From Fulvivirga imtechensis AK7 (GTDB taxonomy: Bacteria; Bacteroidota; Bacteroidia; Cytophagales; Cyclobacteriaceae): a stretch of 64,000 nt of DNA. Numbering within the stretch: position 1 is the first letter of the stretch; every line of letters starts with the position of its first letter. The notes under the pieces are model-generated. The model was given only the letters and a program-made list of their open reading frames with translations, was not told the origin of the DNA and did not search any database. The DNA lies in assembly GCF_000331535.1 (NCBI RefSeq), contig NZ_AMZN01000004.1:1-64000 (forward strand). The letters are read 5' to 3'. Position numbers and translations under genes: made by a program. Shown one piece after another: positions 25,735-36,183 of this stretch.

Positions 25735-27057
25735 TTACAAGCTTCGATCCAAATCAAATTTTTCAAGGTAATCAGCCACACGCCTTACTACCATACCGCC
25801 CAGCGAACCATCAACTACTCTGTGGTCGTAGCTATGTGATAAGAACATTTTATGCCTGATACCGATCGTGTCGCCCTGAGGCGTTTCTATAACGGCAGGC
25901 TTCTTCACTATCGCTCCAAGGGCAAGGATACCCACTTGTGGCTGCATAATGATTGGTGTACCCATCACATTGCCAAATGAGCCCACGTTAGACACTGTAA
26001 ACGTACCTCCTGATAGTTCGTCAGGGGTAAGTTTGTTTTCACGTGCTCTTTTTGCCAGGTCATTCACCTTTTTAGCCAGGCCGGTCAGGTTATATTGATC
26101 AGCATTTCTGATCACGGGTACAATAAGATTACCACTTGGTAAAGCCACAGCCATACCGATATTGATATCTTTTTTCTTAATGATCCTGTCACCATCTACC
26201 TGTACATTGATCATCGGGTAGTCTTTGATAGCTTTTACCACCGCCTCAACGAAGATCGGAGTGAAGGTCAGGTTATCGCCCTCTCTCTGTTTGAATTCAT
26301 TTTTCTTTCTGTTTCTCCAAAAGACGATATTAGTAACATCAGCCTCTACAAAGGAAGTAACGTGCGGAGAGATCCTTTTGGAGTCTACCATACGTTCAGA
26401 GATCATCTTACGCATGCGGTCCATCTCTATAATCTCATCGCCTGCGCTAATGGAGACATTAACCTTCTGAACAGGTCTTTCCTGGACAGGAGTTGACACT
26501 TGCTGAGTAGCTTGGGGTGGAGCTTGAGGTGCAGGCTGCGATCCTCGTGTTTCAAGGTAAGATAATATATCTTTTTTTGTCACCCTTCCTTCTTTGCCGG
26601 AGCCCGGTACAGTCTCAAGCTCCGCCATCGGAATACCTTCCTCTTTTGCTATATTTTTAACCAGGGGAGAGTAGAACCTTCCTGATACAGGCTCTTCAAG
26701 TTTTACCACACCATTTGAAGCATGGGCAGAGGTGCCTACAGCTTCAGCCATTGCAGGTTGTTTTTCAGCTACTTTTTCCTCTTTTGCCGGCTGTCCTGAA
26801 GATGAGGTGTCTTCACCATCAGTAGCAATGATAGCAATGGGTTTTCCTACCTCAACTACGTCACCATCTTTGGCTAATATTTCTTTAAGTACACCTGCAT
26901 GGGTTGAAGGTACCTCGGTATCTACCTTGTCCGTAGCTACTTCCAGTACAGATTCGTCCTGTTCAATGGGATCACCTTCTTTTTTAAGCCATGAAAGCAC
27001 TGTGGCTTCCATAATACTCTCGCCCATTTTGGGCATTATTAGTTCTACTAGTGCCAT
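25735..27057 (-). CDS. Dihydrolipoamide acyltransferase (E2) of a 2-oxo acid dehydrogenase complex
   Basis: This 440-aa protein has one lipoyl domain (residues 1-80, lipoylated Lys44 in EVATDKVDTE) and an Ala/Pro/Gln linker. A peripheral-subunit binding domain lies at about 130-170 (SPLVKNIAKEEGIPM, GRVTKKDILSYL), with a second Pro/Gln linker and the CoA-dependent acyltransferase domain (about 205-440) with the catalytic HSYDHRVVDG. It transfers the acyl group from E1 to CoA. The substrate (pyruvate, branched-chain oxo acids or 2-oxoglutarate) cannot be decided, since E1 and E3 genes are absent from the window. Confidence 0.93.
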   Translation of the reverse strand: MALVELIMPKMGESIMEATVLSWLKKEGDPIEQDESVLEVATDKVDTEVPSTHAGVLKEILAKDGDVVEVGKPIAIIATDGEDTSSSGQPAKEEKVAEKQPAMAEAVGTSAHASNGVVKLEEPVSGRFYSPLVKNIAKEEGIPMAELETVPGSGKEGRVTKKDILSYLETRGSQPAPQAPPQATQQVSTPVQERPVQKVNVSISAGDEIIEMDRMRKMISERMVDSKRISPHVTSFVEADVTNIVFWRNRKKNEFKQREGDNLTFTPIFVEAVVKAIKDYPMINVQVDGDRIIKKKDINIGMAVALPSGNLIVPVIRNADQYNLTGLAKKVNDLAKRARENKLTPDELSGGTFTVSNVGSFGNVMGTPIIMQPQVGILALGAIVKKPAVIETPQGDTIGIRHKMFLSHSYDHRVVDGSLGGMVVRRVADYLEKFDLDRSL

Positions 27058-27113
27058 TTATTTTTGATAGTTCTACTTTTTCCTCCTTTAAAATCACCCG
27101 CAAATTTAGCATT

Positions 27114-28379
27114 TTACTCCTTTATCTCAATCGATTTCGGTAAAGTTATCCGTATTAGGTTCAATAATGCTATTGCAGTAGCTTCTATGTTGATCCTCCG
27201 GTCTTTCCATAACTGCAGTTTACGCGTAATTGTTTGCTCTCTGTCAGCGTATGCTATCCATACAGTGCCAACGGGCTTTTCAGGGGTGCCTCCGGATGGA
27301 CCTGCGACACCACTCGTGGCTACACCAATATCGGCATTGAATTGCTCCCTTACCCGGTTGGCCATTTCATAAACCGTTTCTTCACTTACAGCCCCATGCG
27401 CTTTTAAGGTATCTTCCTTGACCCCGAGATTATGGATCTTCACGTCATTGTGGTACGGTATTATCGAGCCTCGGTAGTACTCGGAGCTGCCTGCAACACT
27501 GGTGATCAGGTGCGATACATACCCACCGGTACAGCTTTCAGCCAGGGCAATGGTTTTTCCGTATTTCACCAACATGCTGCCTACTGCTCCCTCGATGCGG
27601 TCATTGTCATAGCCATAGATGTATTTTTCGGCACAACTGAGAAGCTTGTCGATCTGTGATTGTACTTCACTTTTTAGTGCATCCAGGTCGTCACCTATGG
27701 CGGTTAATCGAAGCTTAACCTCACCCATGCTTGGCAGATACGCCAGTTTAATATGTTTTGGCAGGTTATCCTCCCACTCTTTGATCAACTCAGCCAGCCA
27801 CGATTCGCCAATGCCAATTGTTTTGATGATCTTATGATAAATGACATCTGTCTGATAGGTTTGCTGTAATCGCGGGATCACCGTATCGGTCATCATTCGT
27901 TTCATCTCGTGAGGGACTCCGGGCATCGACACAAATACTTTTCCGTTTCTATGGATCCAAATGCCACAGGCCGTTCCCAATGGATTGCTGATCATGTCGC
28001 TACATTCAGGCAAAGCAGCCTGAAGGCGGTTCACCTCATTAAGCTCGCGACCTTTACTACTAAAAAATTCAGTAAGCTCCTTCAGTGCCTGCTCGTTCAT
28101 GACAATGGGCGAATCAAAGTATTCCGAAAGGCAGGGTTTGGTAAGATCATCGTTAGTAGGCCCCAATCCACCGGTGATCAGAATGATATCCGCTCTTAAT
28201 TCGGCTTCTCTGAAAGCTGTCAGAATATCTTCCCGCGAGTCGCTAACCGTAGTTTTTCTTATGGTTTTAATGCCTATGCTATCCAGTTCTGCACTCATCC
28301 ACTGCGAATTAGTGTCTAGCAACTGTCCATAAAGAATTTCATCACCTATGGTCAGGATCTCAGCCTTTGTCTTGGTCAT
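27114..28379 (-). CDS. cinA: CinA-family protein: MoCF-like domain plus nicotinamide-nucleotide amidase
   Basis: A 421-aa two-domain protein. Residues 1-170 form the MoCF/molybdopterin-binding-like domain with LTIGDEILYGQLLDTNS and TGGLGPTNDD. Residues ~265-415 form the PncC-type deamidase with AESCTGGYVSHLIT, YYRGSIIPYHNDVK and ATSGVAGPSGGTPEKPVGTVW. CinA recycles pyridine nucleotides by hydrolysing NMN to nicotinic acid mononucleotide, and the N-terminal domain has ADP-ribose pyrophosphatase activity in some members. The length agrees with full-size CinA. The E2 gene lies 56 bp downstream on the same strand. Confidence 0.95.
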   Translation of the reverse strand: MTKTKAEILTIGDEILYGQLLDTNSQWMSAELDSIGIKTIRKTTVSDSREDILTAFREAELRADIILITGGLGPTNDDLTKPCLSEYFDSPIVMNEQALKELTEFFSSKGRELNEVNRLQAALPECSDMISNPLGTACGIWIHRNGKVFVSMPGVPHEMKRMMTDTVIPRLQQTYQTDVIYHKIIKTIGIGESWLAELIKEWEDNLPKHIKLAYLPSMGEVKLRLTAIGDDLDALKSEVQSQIDKLLSCAEKYIYGYDNDRIEGAVGSMLVKYGKTIALAESCTGGYVSHLITSVAGSSEYYRGSIIPYHNDVKIHNLGVKEDTLKAHGAVSEETVYEMANRVREQFNADIGVATSGVAGPSGGTPEKPVGTVWIAYADREQTITRKLQLWKDRRINIEATAIALLNLIRITLPKSIEIKE

Positions 28380-28488
28380 TGCGAAATATTTAAGGTGTAA
28401 ATATCTGAAAGTATGGCAAAAACCGTATCTTGATCGGATAATATTTTGGCAACGATTTTGTTAGGATCACTCTGTAAAAGGATTAACT

Positions 28489-29214
28489 ATGATGAAGAAT
28501 TTGGCAATTGTATTTTTATCAGCAGCTCTCATTTTGGGAGCCTGTACCTCAACACAGATCAATCAGACTTTAGGAGGAATAAACGATGCACTGGGTAATG
28601 AGTCGCTCACTACGGAGCAGGTTGTAGCAGGATTGAAGGAGGCCTTGATCAAAGGAATAACCACGGGCTCGTCACAGGCTTCAAGGGTTGATGGTTATTT
28701 TAAAAATCCAAAGATCAAGATCCCATTTCCCCCTGACGTTCAGCGGGTGGAAGAGAAGCTCAGGCAAATAGGTATGGGCAATGAAGTAGATAAGTTTGTG
28801 ATGACGCTTAACCGGGGGGCTGAAGATGCTGCCAAGGAAGCGAAACCGATCTTTGTCAACGCCATTAAGTCTATGACTATCCAGGACGCCTGGGGTATTT
28901 TAAAGGGTAATAACGATGCTGCAACACAATACCTCATCCGTACGACCTCCGGTCAGTTGAAGGCTAAGTTCAAACCTGTAATAAAGAACTCATTAGACAA
29001 GGTAAACGCAACCAAATACTATGGAGATATTGTGACTACCTACAATAAGGTGCCTTTTGTGGAAAAAGTGAATCCTGACCTGGATGACTATGCTACCGAC
29101 AAAGCTATTGAAGGTTTATTTTACCTGGTAGCTCAGGAAGAAGCTAAGATCAGGAAAGATCCTTTGGCCCGTACTACTGACCTGCTGAAGAAAGTATTTG
29201 CAGCACAGGATTAG
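28489..29214 (+). CDS. DUF4197 lipoprotein
   Basis: A 241-aa protein with lipobox LILGAC (Cys19), then the DUF4197 signatures: LTTEQVVAGLKEALIKGI, the GYFKNPKIKIPFP stretch, NRGAEDAAKEAKPIF, and DYATDKAIEGLFYLVAQEEAKIRKDP near the end. The function of the family is unknown; it is found widely in Bacteroidota and Proteobacteria as a periplasmic or outer-membrane-anchored protein. It stands alone between the divergent cinA and the convergent subtilisin gene. Confidence 0.9.
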   Translation: MMKNLAIVFLSAALILGACTSTQINQTLGGINDALGNESLTTEQVVAGLKEALIKGITTGSSQASRVDGYFKNPKIKIPFPPDVQRVEEKLRQIGMGNEVDKFVMTLNRGAEDAAKEAKPIFVNAIKSMTIQDAWGILKGNNDAATQYLIRTTSGQLKAKFKPVIKNSLDKVNATKYYGDIVTTYNKVPFVEKVNPDLDDYATDKAIEGLFYLVAQEEAKIRKDPLARTTDLLKKVFAAQD

Positions 29215-29271
29215 TTTTCTTTTTTCAAGGCAAATTTTGCAGGCATAGCTAGACCCGGTAACAGCTTCTTA

Positions 29272-32200
29272 CTAGTCTGCCTGCTTAATGAGTTTTTTGA
29301 AATATACTGTGCCCTTATGAGAGAATTTAAGCGTATATGTACCGGAAGGAATATGCCGTATATCTATATAATCATTAGTTGCTGTAAGTGTTGTAATATG
29401 TCTACCATGGCCATCAAGCAGGTCAATGGTAGTGGCATCGTTGAAGTTGATCAGATGTAGCTTATCCCGGGCAGGGTTTGGATATATCTGGATCTCAACC
29501 CCACTATTTTGGCTTAGTCCTGTCACAGGCACCACCTCCAGTGTTTTTACAGATACATCCATGCACCCGGTTTCATTTTTTGCGATCAATTGGATCTCAT
29601 ATGAGCCGGTTTGGTTAATGAACAGGTCAGGAACAAATTCTGTACTTAGTGTATCACCATTGATGAGCCAAATGTACTCTGAGGCCGATTTACTTTCGTT
29701 TAATATTTTCAGACTATTGATCTTGCTTAGATCAATGCTGGATGGTGTAAGTGTAAACGTGGCCAAAATGTCGCTGACATTGACCTTGATTTCAGCCGGG
29801 GCGCTCTCGAGCAGGAGGTCTGCATTCGTAACAAATATACTTGTGTCATTCGTTACATTTTCAAGGGTTATACTTCTGCCCTTATACTGGAGATTTTGCA
29901 GGGCTGCATCGCTGTAAAAGTAGAAATACAATCCGTTATCCGGTTTTATATTGATCTTGTTTAGTGAGCACACTTCAATATTTGAAGACGAAGGGGCTCC
30001 GCTTATGGCCGGTGTGATCACTTGTTTCAGCGTATCAAAGCATCCTGTTGCATTTTCTGCTATCAGCGTCACTTCAAACTGGTCTTTGTCACTATAGTCG
30101 AACTCGAAGTCTGTATTTACAGTTTTCAACTGATTATCTATATACCAATAATAAAGTTGATAATTTTCACTTGTATTGGTGAACTGCAACAATGTTTTGC
30201 TGTTAAGGTCTGTTGTGTCTGGACTATACATAAAATTGGCCTTCAGATCGCTAACAAAAATGGCTACTGTTTTAGGGTCGCTGGCATAGGTAGAGTCAGT
30301 ACTTATCACATAAAAAGTAGTATCATTTTTTATGGCTCCTGTTACGAACGAAGTGCCTGAGAAGATCTCATTGGCAAGAGCGGGGTCTGTATATACTTTC
30401 AGATTAGTAGCATTATCGGGATCCAGTGTAACACTTTCTCCTTTACAGATATTTTGATCGCTGAGATCAGGTTTAGTGCTTTGGCAGGCTACTACCAGTA
30501 CTTTTGTGATGGTTTCCGTACAACCCATAGTGTTGGTGGCTGTTAGCTCTACATTGTAGCTGCCTGATTTTGTGAAATTCATGATAGGGTTTTGAACAGT
30601 GGCTGTGAAACCATTGTCAAAATCCCATTGCCACGAAACAGCCCCTGCGCTCTCGTCAGTGAAAGTCACGAGTGTTTTCCTGTCTTCATTTATAAGCAAT
30701 GGATCGGGATTCATAGAAAAGCTGGCCATTACGGGATTAGGAGCTGCCTGCACCCTGTATACATCGCCATCGTAGGCGTTGTCTTTGTTCACGACATAAT
30801 ATGTCTGAGTTGTATTCACAGATGGAGTAATGTAGGATGTGCCGGTGGTTAGCAGATTGGTGAGCGCCAAATCGCTATAAAACTCATAAATATCACCTTG
30901 AGGAGGATCAATAGAGGCATTTGTGCCAGGGCAGGTGTAGGCGGTATACAACAATGGAGGGGTATTCAGGTATGCCAGATATTTACTTTGGGCGGATGCT
31001 ACAGCAGCCTGGAGTTCAGATAGTGTGTTGCCCGCTACTACTGCAATCGCTACTTTTTGACTTTGGTTAACGGCTAACGCATTAACGTTAGCACCTAATA
31101 CGTGTGATACATCGTTGCCATTGTTAGCATCTCCCGCGCTGGTTTGAGCCACACCTTGCGAGACGAGATTGTATTTCACTGCATCGTCCATCACAGGAGG
31201 GATGTCAGCGTTATTACCGTTAAAATTGCGATTATCTATGGCGAAATAGATAGGATCCTGGTCCGTTAGCAGAGCCAGGCCGGTATATAAAGTATCCGTT
31301 TCTGTATCCTTTACATACCCCAGCTTGTATGAATCGTCCCAGCCGGCTTTATTATAATCCTTGTTGTTGAGGTTCCAGTTGGCAAACACTGCAGTTTTGA
31401 GATTTTTAATAGAATCACTGCCACTGTTAATAATGCGATATTCCAATACTATAGCGTTGCTATTGTCAGGTCTTTTCCATGTTAGTGTCTTCTGTTCGAT
31501 ATTAATACCAATTATACCGGTATGATCAAAGAACGTATTTCTTATATCTATATCAGCTTCTGAATTGGTATAGAATTTAACATTTTGAGAGGCCTGATAA
31601 TTTTTATCACGGGTATGAACGGAATTGCTAATAGGTGCATTGTCCGCGACAGTGGAGCTGCTCGTAGCATTGATAAGGCCAATGCCATCGAGTACTTTTG
31701 TTCCTTTCCATGTGATACCCACTCCCTCCACAGAACCGTCAAGATTGTATCCCAGGTTGCCATTGCTGCTAACTGTCATGGCGAGAGACTCATCCTCAAT
31801 AGTAATATATCTGGGTGAACTCATAATGGTAAAATGCTGAAAATCGTCATAAGCACCGTCTTTAAAATCCACTCTGAATCTGAGCGTTTCGTCAGTATGA
31901 AGGTCGTCTGCTAACAGCACCTTCAGGGGAACGGAGGTATTGGATGTTTTTGCGAGCGTGCCTATAGCTCCTATGTTGACAACAGAATCTATGATTGTAA
32001 CATAAGGAGAAGTAGAGGAAATGGTAGCTGTGGCTGAAGGTGATGTCGGAGCCAGATAATTTTTAAAGTCCATTGTGATTGAAAGTGTATCACCATAAAA
32101 AGCATACTCCCCTACGCCATTGGTATATGAAACATTTTCAACTCTTACCGCGGGAGAAGTTTCATCCGTTAATGCTTTGAGCATGTTGAGACGCCCTTTG

Positions 32201-33507
32201 CCCAATTGGCCGGGGAAAGATGCATTTCCCGGTAAATGGTAAATTTCATCAGCGGTAACCCGTATTTTTTCCATAATCTGCTGAGCTGTCAGATGAGGGT
32301 AGCGTGCCCAAAGTAAAGCTGCTGTACCTGATACCATTGGCGCTGAGAAGGAGGTGCCTGCCCCATTAAAGAGGTAGGAATTGCTATTGTCAGTAGTATA
32401 AACACCGGTGCCAGGGGCCATCAGGTCGATATGGTAGCTGTACGTGGCCCATGAAGCTTTCTGATCATTAAGAGCAGTAGCGCCAACGGAAAGCACATTG
32501 TCAAACGAGGCAGGGTAAAAATCGAGTGGCATATCAGTATTGCCTGCCGCAGCTACCACCACGGCATTCTTTTCCAAAACTGCATAGTTGATCACTTCCT
32601 GCCCGAAGTCGCTATACGATCCAATACTTCCCCACGACAGGTTGATAACTTTACAGCCAAGATCTGCCGCAAGAGCGATGGCTTCATAGCCTCTGCTGAA
32701 CATGTTTGATCCACTTGCGAATACTTTGATGGGCAAGAATTTGCTTCTGAAACCAACACCGGCTATTCCCGTACCATTATTGGTAGATGCGGATGATATA
32801 CCTGCCACCCGGGTGCCATGACTATCGGTGTCTGCTTCGGGTATATTGTCACCATTCGCTATATCCCATCCCGAATAATTGTCTACCAGTCCATCGTTGT
32901 CGTCATCCACTCCGTTAATGGGATCATTTACATTATAAAAAATATTGCCTTTAAGATCTTCATGATCGAGTTCTACGCCTGTATCTAATATGCCTATTAC
33001 AATGGTGCTGTCACCTTTTTCAATATCCCATGCATCATAGGCGCTGATAATGCCTAAATACGTTTGCATACCTGCGGTGGCATCTGACTCGGGGTCGTTA
33101 GGCACATACAAAGGGCGATGATTGAAATATGGTTCGGCATAAACGACCTCTTCATATTGAAGTAGTTCATTAATGGAGTTGATTACATCCTCACCTTGAT
33201 GTAGCGTTATTTTATAGATGTTGGTAAGCGGGTGAACGCCTGCAGAACGAGCATTGGAAGGAAGCTTTTCTATATAAGGTAGTGCAGCTTCGATATTAGA
33301 AGCGTTGATCTTATTTAGGAAAGAAGATGATTTTAAAGAAGAGCCACCTTTGGCATTGCTGCTTGCGGAAGGTTTTATCCTGACCACTATTACCTGAGGA
33401 TCATAGCTGCCAGCCGGCATATGCTCAGGGAGTGTGTATTTTCGCTGCTGAGCAAAAGCTGTTGATGTAAGTAATAGAGATATAAGTAACAGTAAATATT
33501 GCTTCAC
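29272..33507 (-). CDS. T9SS-exported subtilisin-like (S8) protease with PKD and Ig-like domains
   Basis: This 1411-aa protein carries a signal peptide (to AFAQ), a propeptide-like region (~25-130), and an S8 domain with triad Asp175 (GILDTGVELDH), His230 (DSHGTRVAG) and Ser386 (GTSFSAPM). Next come a beta-sandwich region (~460-850), then three alternating repeats: an Ig-like unit (CPGTNASIDP, CKGESVTLDP, CSLNKINIKP) followed by a PKD unit (FTDESAGAVSWQWDFDNG and relatives). The end is a T9SS sorting domain from IQIYPNPARDKL to FKKLIKQAD. It should be a cell-surface or secreted protease. Confidence 0.93.
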   Translation of the reverse strand: MKQYLLLLISLLLTSTAFAQQRKYTLPEHMPAGSYDPQVIVVRIKPSASSNAKGGSSLKSSSFLNKINASNIEAALPYIEKLPSNARSAGVHPLTNIYKITLHQGEDVINSINELLQYEEVVYAEPYFNHRPLYVPNDPESDATAGMQTYLGIISAYDAWDIEKGDSTIVIGILDTGVELDHEDLKGNIFYNVNDPINGVDDDNDGLVDNYSGWDIANGDNIPEADTDSHGTRVAGISSASTNNGTGIAGVGFRSKFLPIKVFASGSNMFSRGYEAIALAADLGCKVINLSWGSIGSYSDFGQEVINYAVLEKNAVVVAAAGNTDMPLDFYPASFDNVLSVGATALNDQKASWATYSYHIDLMAPGTGVYTTDNSNSYLFNGAGTSFSAPMVSGTAALLWARYPHLTAQQIMEKIRVTADEIYHLPGNASFPGQLGKGRLNMLKALTDETSPAVRVENVSYTNGVGEYAFYGDTLSITMDFKNYLAPTSPSATATISSTSPYVTIIDSVVNIGAIGTLAKTSNTSVPLKVLLADDLHTDETLRFRVDFKDGAYDDFQHFTIMSSPRYITIEDESLAMTVSSNGNLGYNLDGSVEGVGITWKGTKVLDGIGLINATSSSTVADNAPISNSVHTRDKNYQASQNVKFYTNSEADIDIRNTFFDHTGIIGINIEQKTLTWKRPDNSNAIVLEYRIINSGSDSIKNLKTAVFANWNLNNKDYNKAGWDDSYKLGYVKDTETDTLYTGLALLTDQDPIYFAIDNRNFNGNNADIPPVMDDAVKYNLVSQGVAQTSAGDANNGNDVSHVLGANVNALAVNQSQKVAIAVVAGNTLSELQAAVASAQSKYLAYLNTPPLLYTAYTCPGTNASIDPPQGDIYEFYSDLALTNLLTTGTSYITPSVNTTQTYYVVNKDNAYDGDVYRVQAAPNPVMASFSMNPDPLLINEDRKTLVTFTDESAGAVSWQWDFDNGFTATVQNPIMNFTKSGSYNVELTATNTMGCTETITKVLVVACQSTKPDLSDQNICKGESVTLDPDNATNLKVYTDPALANEIFSGTSFVTGAIKNDTTFYVISTDSTYASDPKTVAIFVSDLKANFMYSPDTTDLNSKTLLQFTNTSENYQLYYWYIDNQLKTVNTDFEFDYSDKDQFEVTLIAENATGCFDTLKQVITPAISGAPSSSNIEVCSLNKINIKPDNGLYFYFYSDAALQNLQYKGRSITLENVTNDTSIFVTNADLLLESAPAEIKVNVSDILATFTLTPSSIDLSKINSLKILNESKSASEYIWLINGDTLSTEFVPDLFINQTGSYEIQLIAKNETGCMDVSVKTLEVVPVTGLSQNSGVEIQIYPNPARDKLHLINFNDATTIDLLDGHGRHITTLTATNDYIDIRHIPSGTYTLKFSHKGTVYFKKLIKQAD

Positions 33508-33641
33508 GTGTTCTTACTAATTTTCAATTATTAATATACTTAATGACAGAAACGTAAACTAAAAAAAATCTCTTTCGGTTCTTTTGTCCTGATTTAAAAA
33601 ATAGCCTTAGATGCCTTATCTTCGTGTACAACTAATAAAAA

Positions 33642-35321
33642 ATGCAGTTAACCATGAGCTTATTCGAAAAACATAAAAATATTCTCAACAAAGCTATCAA
33701 TGCCTTACATGAAAGAACTTTTTTTGCTGCTTACCCAGAACACCCATCTCCTACAATATACGGAGAATCTGCGGATGAAGATGGTCGAAAGAAGTTTCAA
33801 TCTTCCGTAGGTAAGAAATTTGATGAATTAAAACAATCCGGAGCAGCCGGTTGGGTGGGGGTAGAAGAGTCGCCCTACATGCAGGAGCCTTTAAATATTC
33901 AATATCCATCTGTATCTGCAGATACGTTAATTGAAAATGCCAAAAAAGCTTTTCACCAATGGAGGAAAACAGATGTTCAGGACAGAGCGGGTATACTGGT
34001 GGAATCTCTGGAGCGTGTTAAGGCCAGGTTTTTTGAAGTGGCATATGCAACGATGCACACCACGGGGCAGGGGTATATGATGGCTTTTCAGGCTTCCGGA
34101 CCCCATGCAGCAGACAGGGCTTTGGAAGCTATAGCGGCAGGTTATGAAGAGTTAAGCAGGTTTCCTCAAGGTGTAATATGGGATAAGCCCATGGGTAAAT
34201 ATAATATCAAGCTGGACAAAGAGTGGAGGGCTGTTCCGAAAGGTATCGGCCTGGTTATCGGATGTTCTACATTCCCTACCTGGAACTCTGTACCCGGTAT
34301 TTATGCCAGTCTGATCACAGGAAACCCTGTAATAGTAAAACCTCACCCAGGAGCAGTGCTTCCCATTGCCATATTCATTGCTGAGATACAAAATGTGCTT
34401 TCCGACAACGGACTGGATCCTAATATTTGCCAGTTGGCCGTGGATACATATGACAAAATGATCTCGAAGGAGCTGGCTGAGCATCCCGATGTAAAGATCA
34501 TTGACTTTACAGGTAACTCTGAATTTGGAAGCTACCTGGAACGCCTGGAAGGCAAAGCAGTATTCACTGAAAAAACAGGTGTAAATTCGGTAATTCTGGA
34601 TGCCGTAGATGACGTGGATAAGGTAGCCGCTAACCTGGCTTTTTCAGTGACATTGTATTCAGGGCAGATGTGTACTGCTCCTCAGAACTTTTATATTCCT
34701 GAGAATGGTATTAACACCCCCAACGGCCGTGTTAGCTTTGATGAATTTGCTCAAAAGCTGGTAGATAACATCAATGGATTAGTGGACAACCCTAAAGCCG
34801 GACCTTTCGTGCTCGGAACCATCCAAAATAAAAACACCTGTAGCAGAGTGGACAAAGCCAAAGAGATAGGCGGCAAAGTATGGTTGGAATCCCGAAGTAT
34901 CGAAAATCCGATGTTTAAAAATGCAAGGATATCAACACCCGTTATCATTGAAGTAGATGCTACGGACAAGGAGAAGTTTAGTAAAGAACTCTTCGGTCCG
35001 ATTGCGCTGCTGATCAAGACGAAAGATACAAATGCTTCGATTGCCCTGGCTAAGGAAATGGCCCTGAAGTACGGAGCGATATCGTGTGGTGCATATACTA
35101 CTGACCCTGGAGTAAAGGAGAAAATTGCAGATGAGATGGCCCTGGCAGCAACACCTGTTTCCTTCAACCTTGTTGGCGGGATCTATATGAATCAAAATGC
35201 CGGGTTTAGCGATTTTCATGTTACAGGCGGTAACCCTGCCGGTAATGCTTCATTCACCAATCCGGAATATGTGATCAAGAGATTCACCTGGGTAGGTCAC
35301 CGAGAACCTGCAAAGGTATAA
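33642..35321 (+). CDS. PaaN-type aldehyde dehydrogenase (phenylacetic acid degradation family)
   Basis: A 559-aa member of the aldehyde dehydrogenase superfamily, close to the PaaN branch: long N-terminal extension (HERTFFAAYPEHPSP, GWVGVEESPY), nucleotide-binding region VIGCSTFPTWNSVPG and VIVKPHPGAVLP, the FTEKTGVNSVI segment and the active-site Cys344 in YSGQMCTAPQNF. PaaN oxidises an aldehyde intermediate in aerobic phenylacetate breakdown in some bacteria. No other paa genes are nearby, so the pathway assignment is open. An ATG 12 bp downstream (33654) is a possible alternative start. Confidence 0.88.
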   Translation: MQLTMSLFEKHKNILNKAINALHERTFFAAYPEHPSPTIYGESADEDGRKKFQSSVGKKFDELKQSGAAGWVGVEESPYMQEPLNIQYPSVSADTLIENAKKAFHQWRKTDVQDRAGILVESLERVKARFFEVAYATMHTTGQGYMMAFQASGPHAADRALEAIAAGYEELSRFPQGVIWDKPMGKYNIKLDKEWRAVPKGIGLVIGCSTFPTWNSVPGIYASLITGNPVIVKPHPGAVLPIAIFIAEIQNVLSDNGLDPNICQLAVDTYDKMISKELAEHPDVKIIDFTGNSEFGSYLERLEGKAVFTEKTGVNSVILDAVDDVDKVAANLAFSVTLYSGQMCTAPQNFYIPENGINTPNGRVSFDEFAQKLVDNINGLVDNPKAGPFVLGTIQNKNTCSRVDKAKEIGGKVWLESRSIENPMFKNARISTPVIIEVDATDKEKFSKELFGPIALLIKTKDTNASIALAKEMALKYGAISCGAYTTDPGVKEKIADEMALAATPVSFNLVGGIYMNQNAGFSDFHVTGGNPAGNASFTNPEYVIKRFTWVGHREPAKV

Positions 35322-35347
35322 CCCGATCAAGGAAACGCTTGAAAGGT

Positions 35348-35428
35348 AGCCGTCTCAAAAAAGAGCACCGTCCATCATCATTTCACATGGTAGTCAATTC
35401 GAGGGGAAGGTTTGGTTTTGAGACGGCT
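35348..35428. terminator. Inverted repeat behind paaN-like gene, probable terminator
   Basis: AGCCGTCTCAAAA (35348-35360) and TTTTGAGACGGCT (35416-35428) are perfectly complementary over 13 bp, with a loop of 55 bases. A short T-run follows. It lies 26 bp after the PaaN stop codon. The outer arms resemble the CTCAAAA arm of the palindrome at 25580, so it may be a relative of that element. Confidence 0.65.
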
Positions 35429-35499
35429 TTTACTTCATACATACTCAAGCCAACTGGCATTAAATCTGTGTTTTACCTATGAAACAAACGGGAAGCATA

Positions 35500-36033
35500 A
35501 TGAAGTTTAGAAACACCATAGTGATAGGAGCCATATCGCTGTTTTTAATTTTGGGATCATGCAGTAAAAGAAATCAGGTATTTATGGAAAAGGGAGAATA
35601 CATTATTTTCGGCCACTTTTATGGCTTCTGTCAGGGAGAGCACTGTATCGAGATCTTCAAGTTGACGGGTGATCAACTTTATGAAGACAGGAATGATACC
35701 TACCCTTCCAGCGAGTCACCATATAATGGAGATTTTGAGGCTATGGCTCAGGAAAAATACCAAAAGGTGAGGTCTCTGGCCAACAAAGTGCCTCGGGAAT
35801 TACTCAATAATACAGAACATTTAATTGGCGCCCCCGATGCTGCTGATGGAGGAGGTATTTATTTTGAATATGCCATGGGCGGCAAAAGGCACTATTGGTT
35901 AATTGATCAGATGGATGATAACATACCGGAGTACCTTCGTCCATTTAAGGAGGAGATCAATAAGGCAATAGAAAAAATTAGCGATACTCCTGCGATCAAC
36001 AATAAACTACCGGGAATGGATGAGGGGGATTGA
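35500..36033 (+). CDS. Lipoprotein of unknown function
   Basis: About 177 aa from the ATG at 35500 (MKFRNTIVIGAISLF); an upstream ATG at 35479 would add seven residues ahead of the signal. The lipobox is LILGSC (Cys21). The mature part has EYIIFGHFYGFCQGEHCIEIFKL near its start and DGGGIYFEYAMGGKRHYWLID later, which looks like a small beta-rich fold with two Cys. I recognise no family with a known function. Confidence 0.75.
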   Translation: MKFRNTIVIGAISLFLILGSCSKRNQVFMEKGEYIIFGHFYGFCQGEHCIEIFKLTGDQLYEDRNDTYPSSESPYNGDFEAMAQEKYQKVRSLANKVPRELLNNTEHLIGAPDAADGGGIYFEYAMGGKRHYWLIDQMDDNIPEYLRPFKEEINKAIEKISDTPAINNKLPGMDEGD

Positions 36034-36183
36034 TTTGATTTTTATCAAAAATTATCTATGTTTGGGCTCAGGTTGTAAGGGCAGCCTGTTCCCACAAAAG
36101 ATGAATTCACCCTTTGTTAAATAAATTGAAGTTGTTAAGTTAATTTCTGCCAATAAGTGGGGTTTGGCGATAAGGAAATTAAT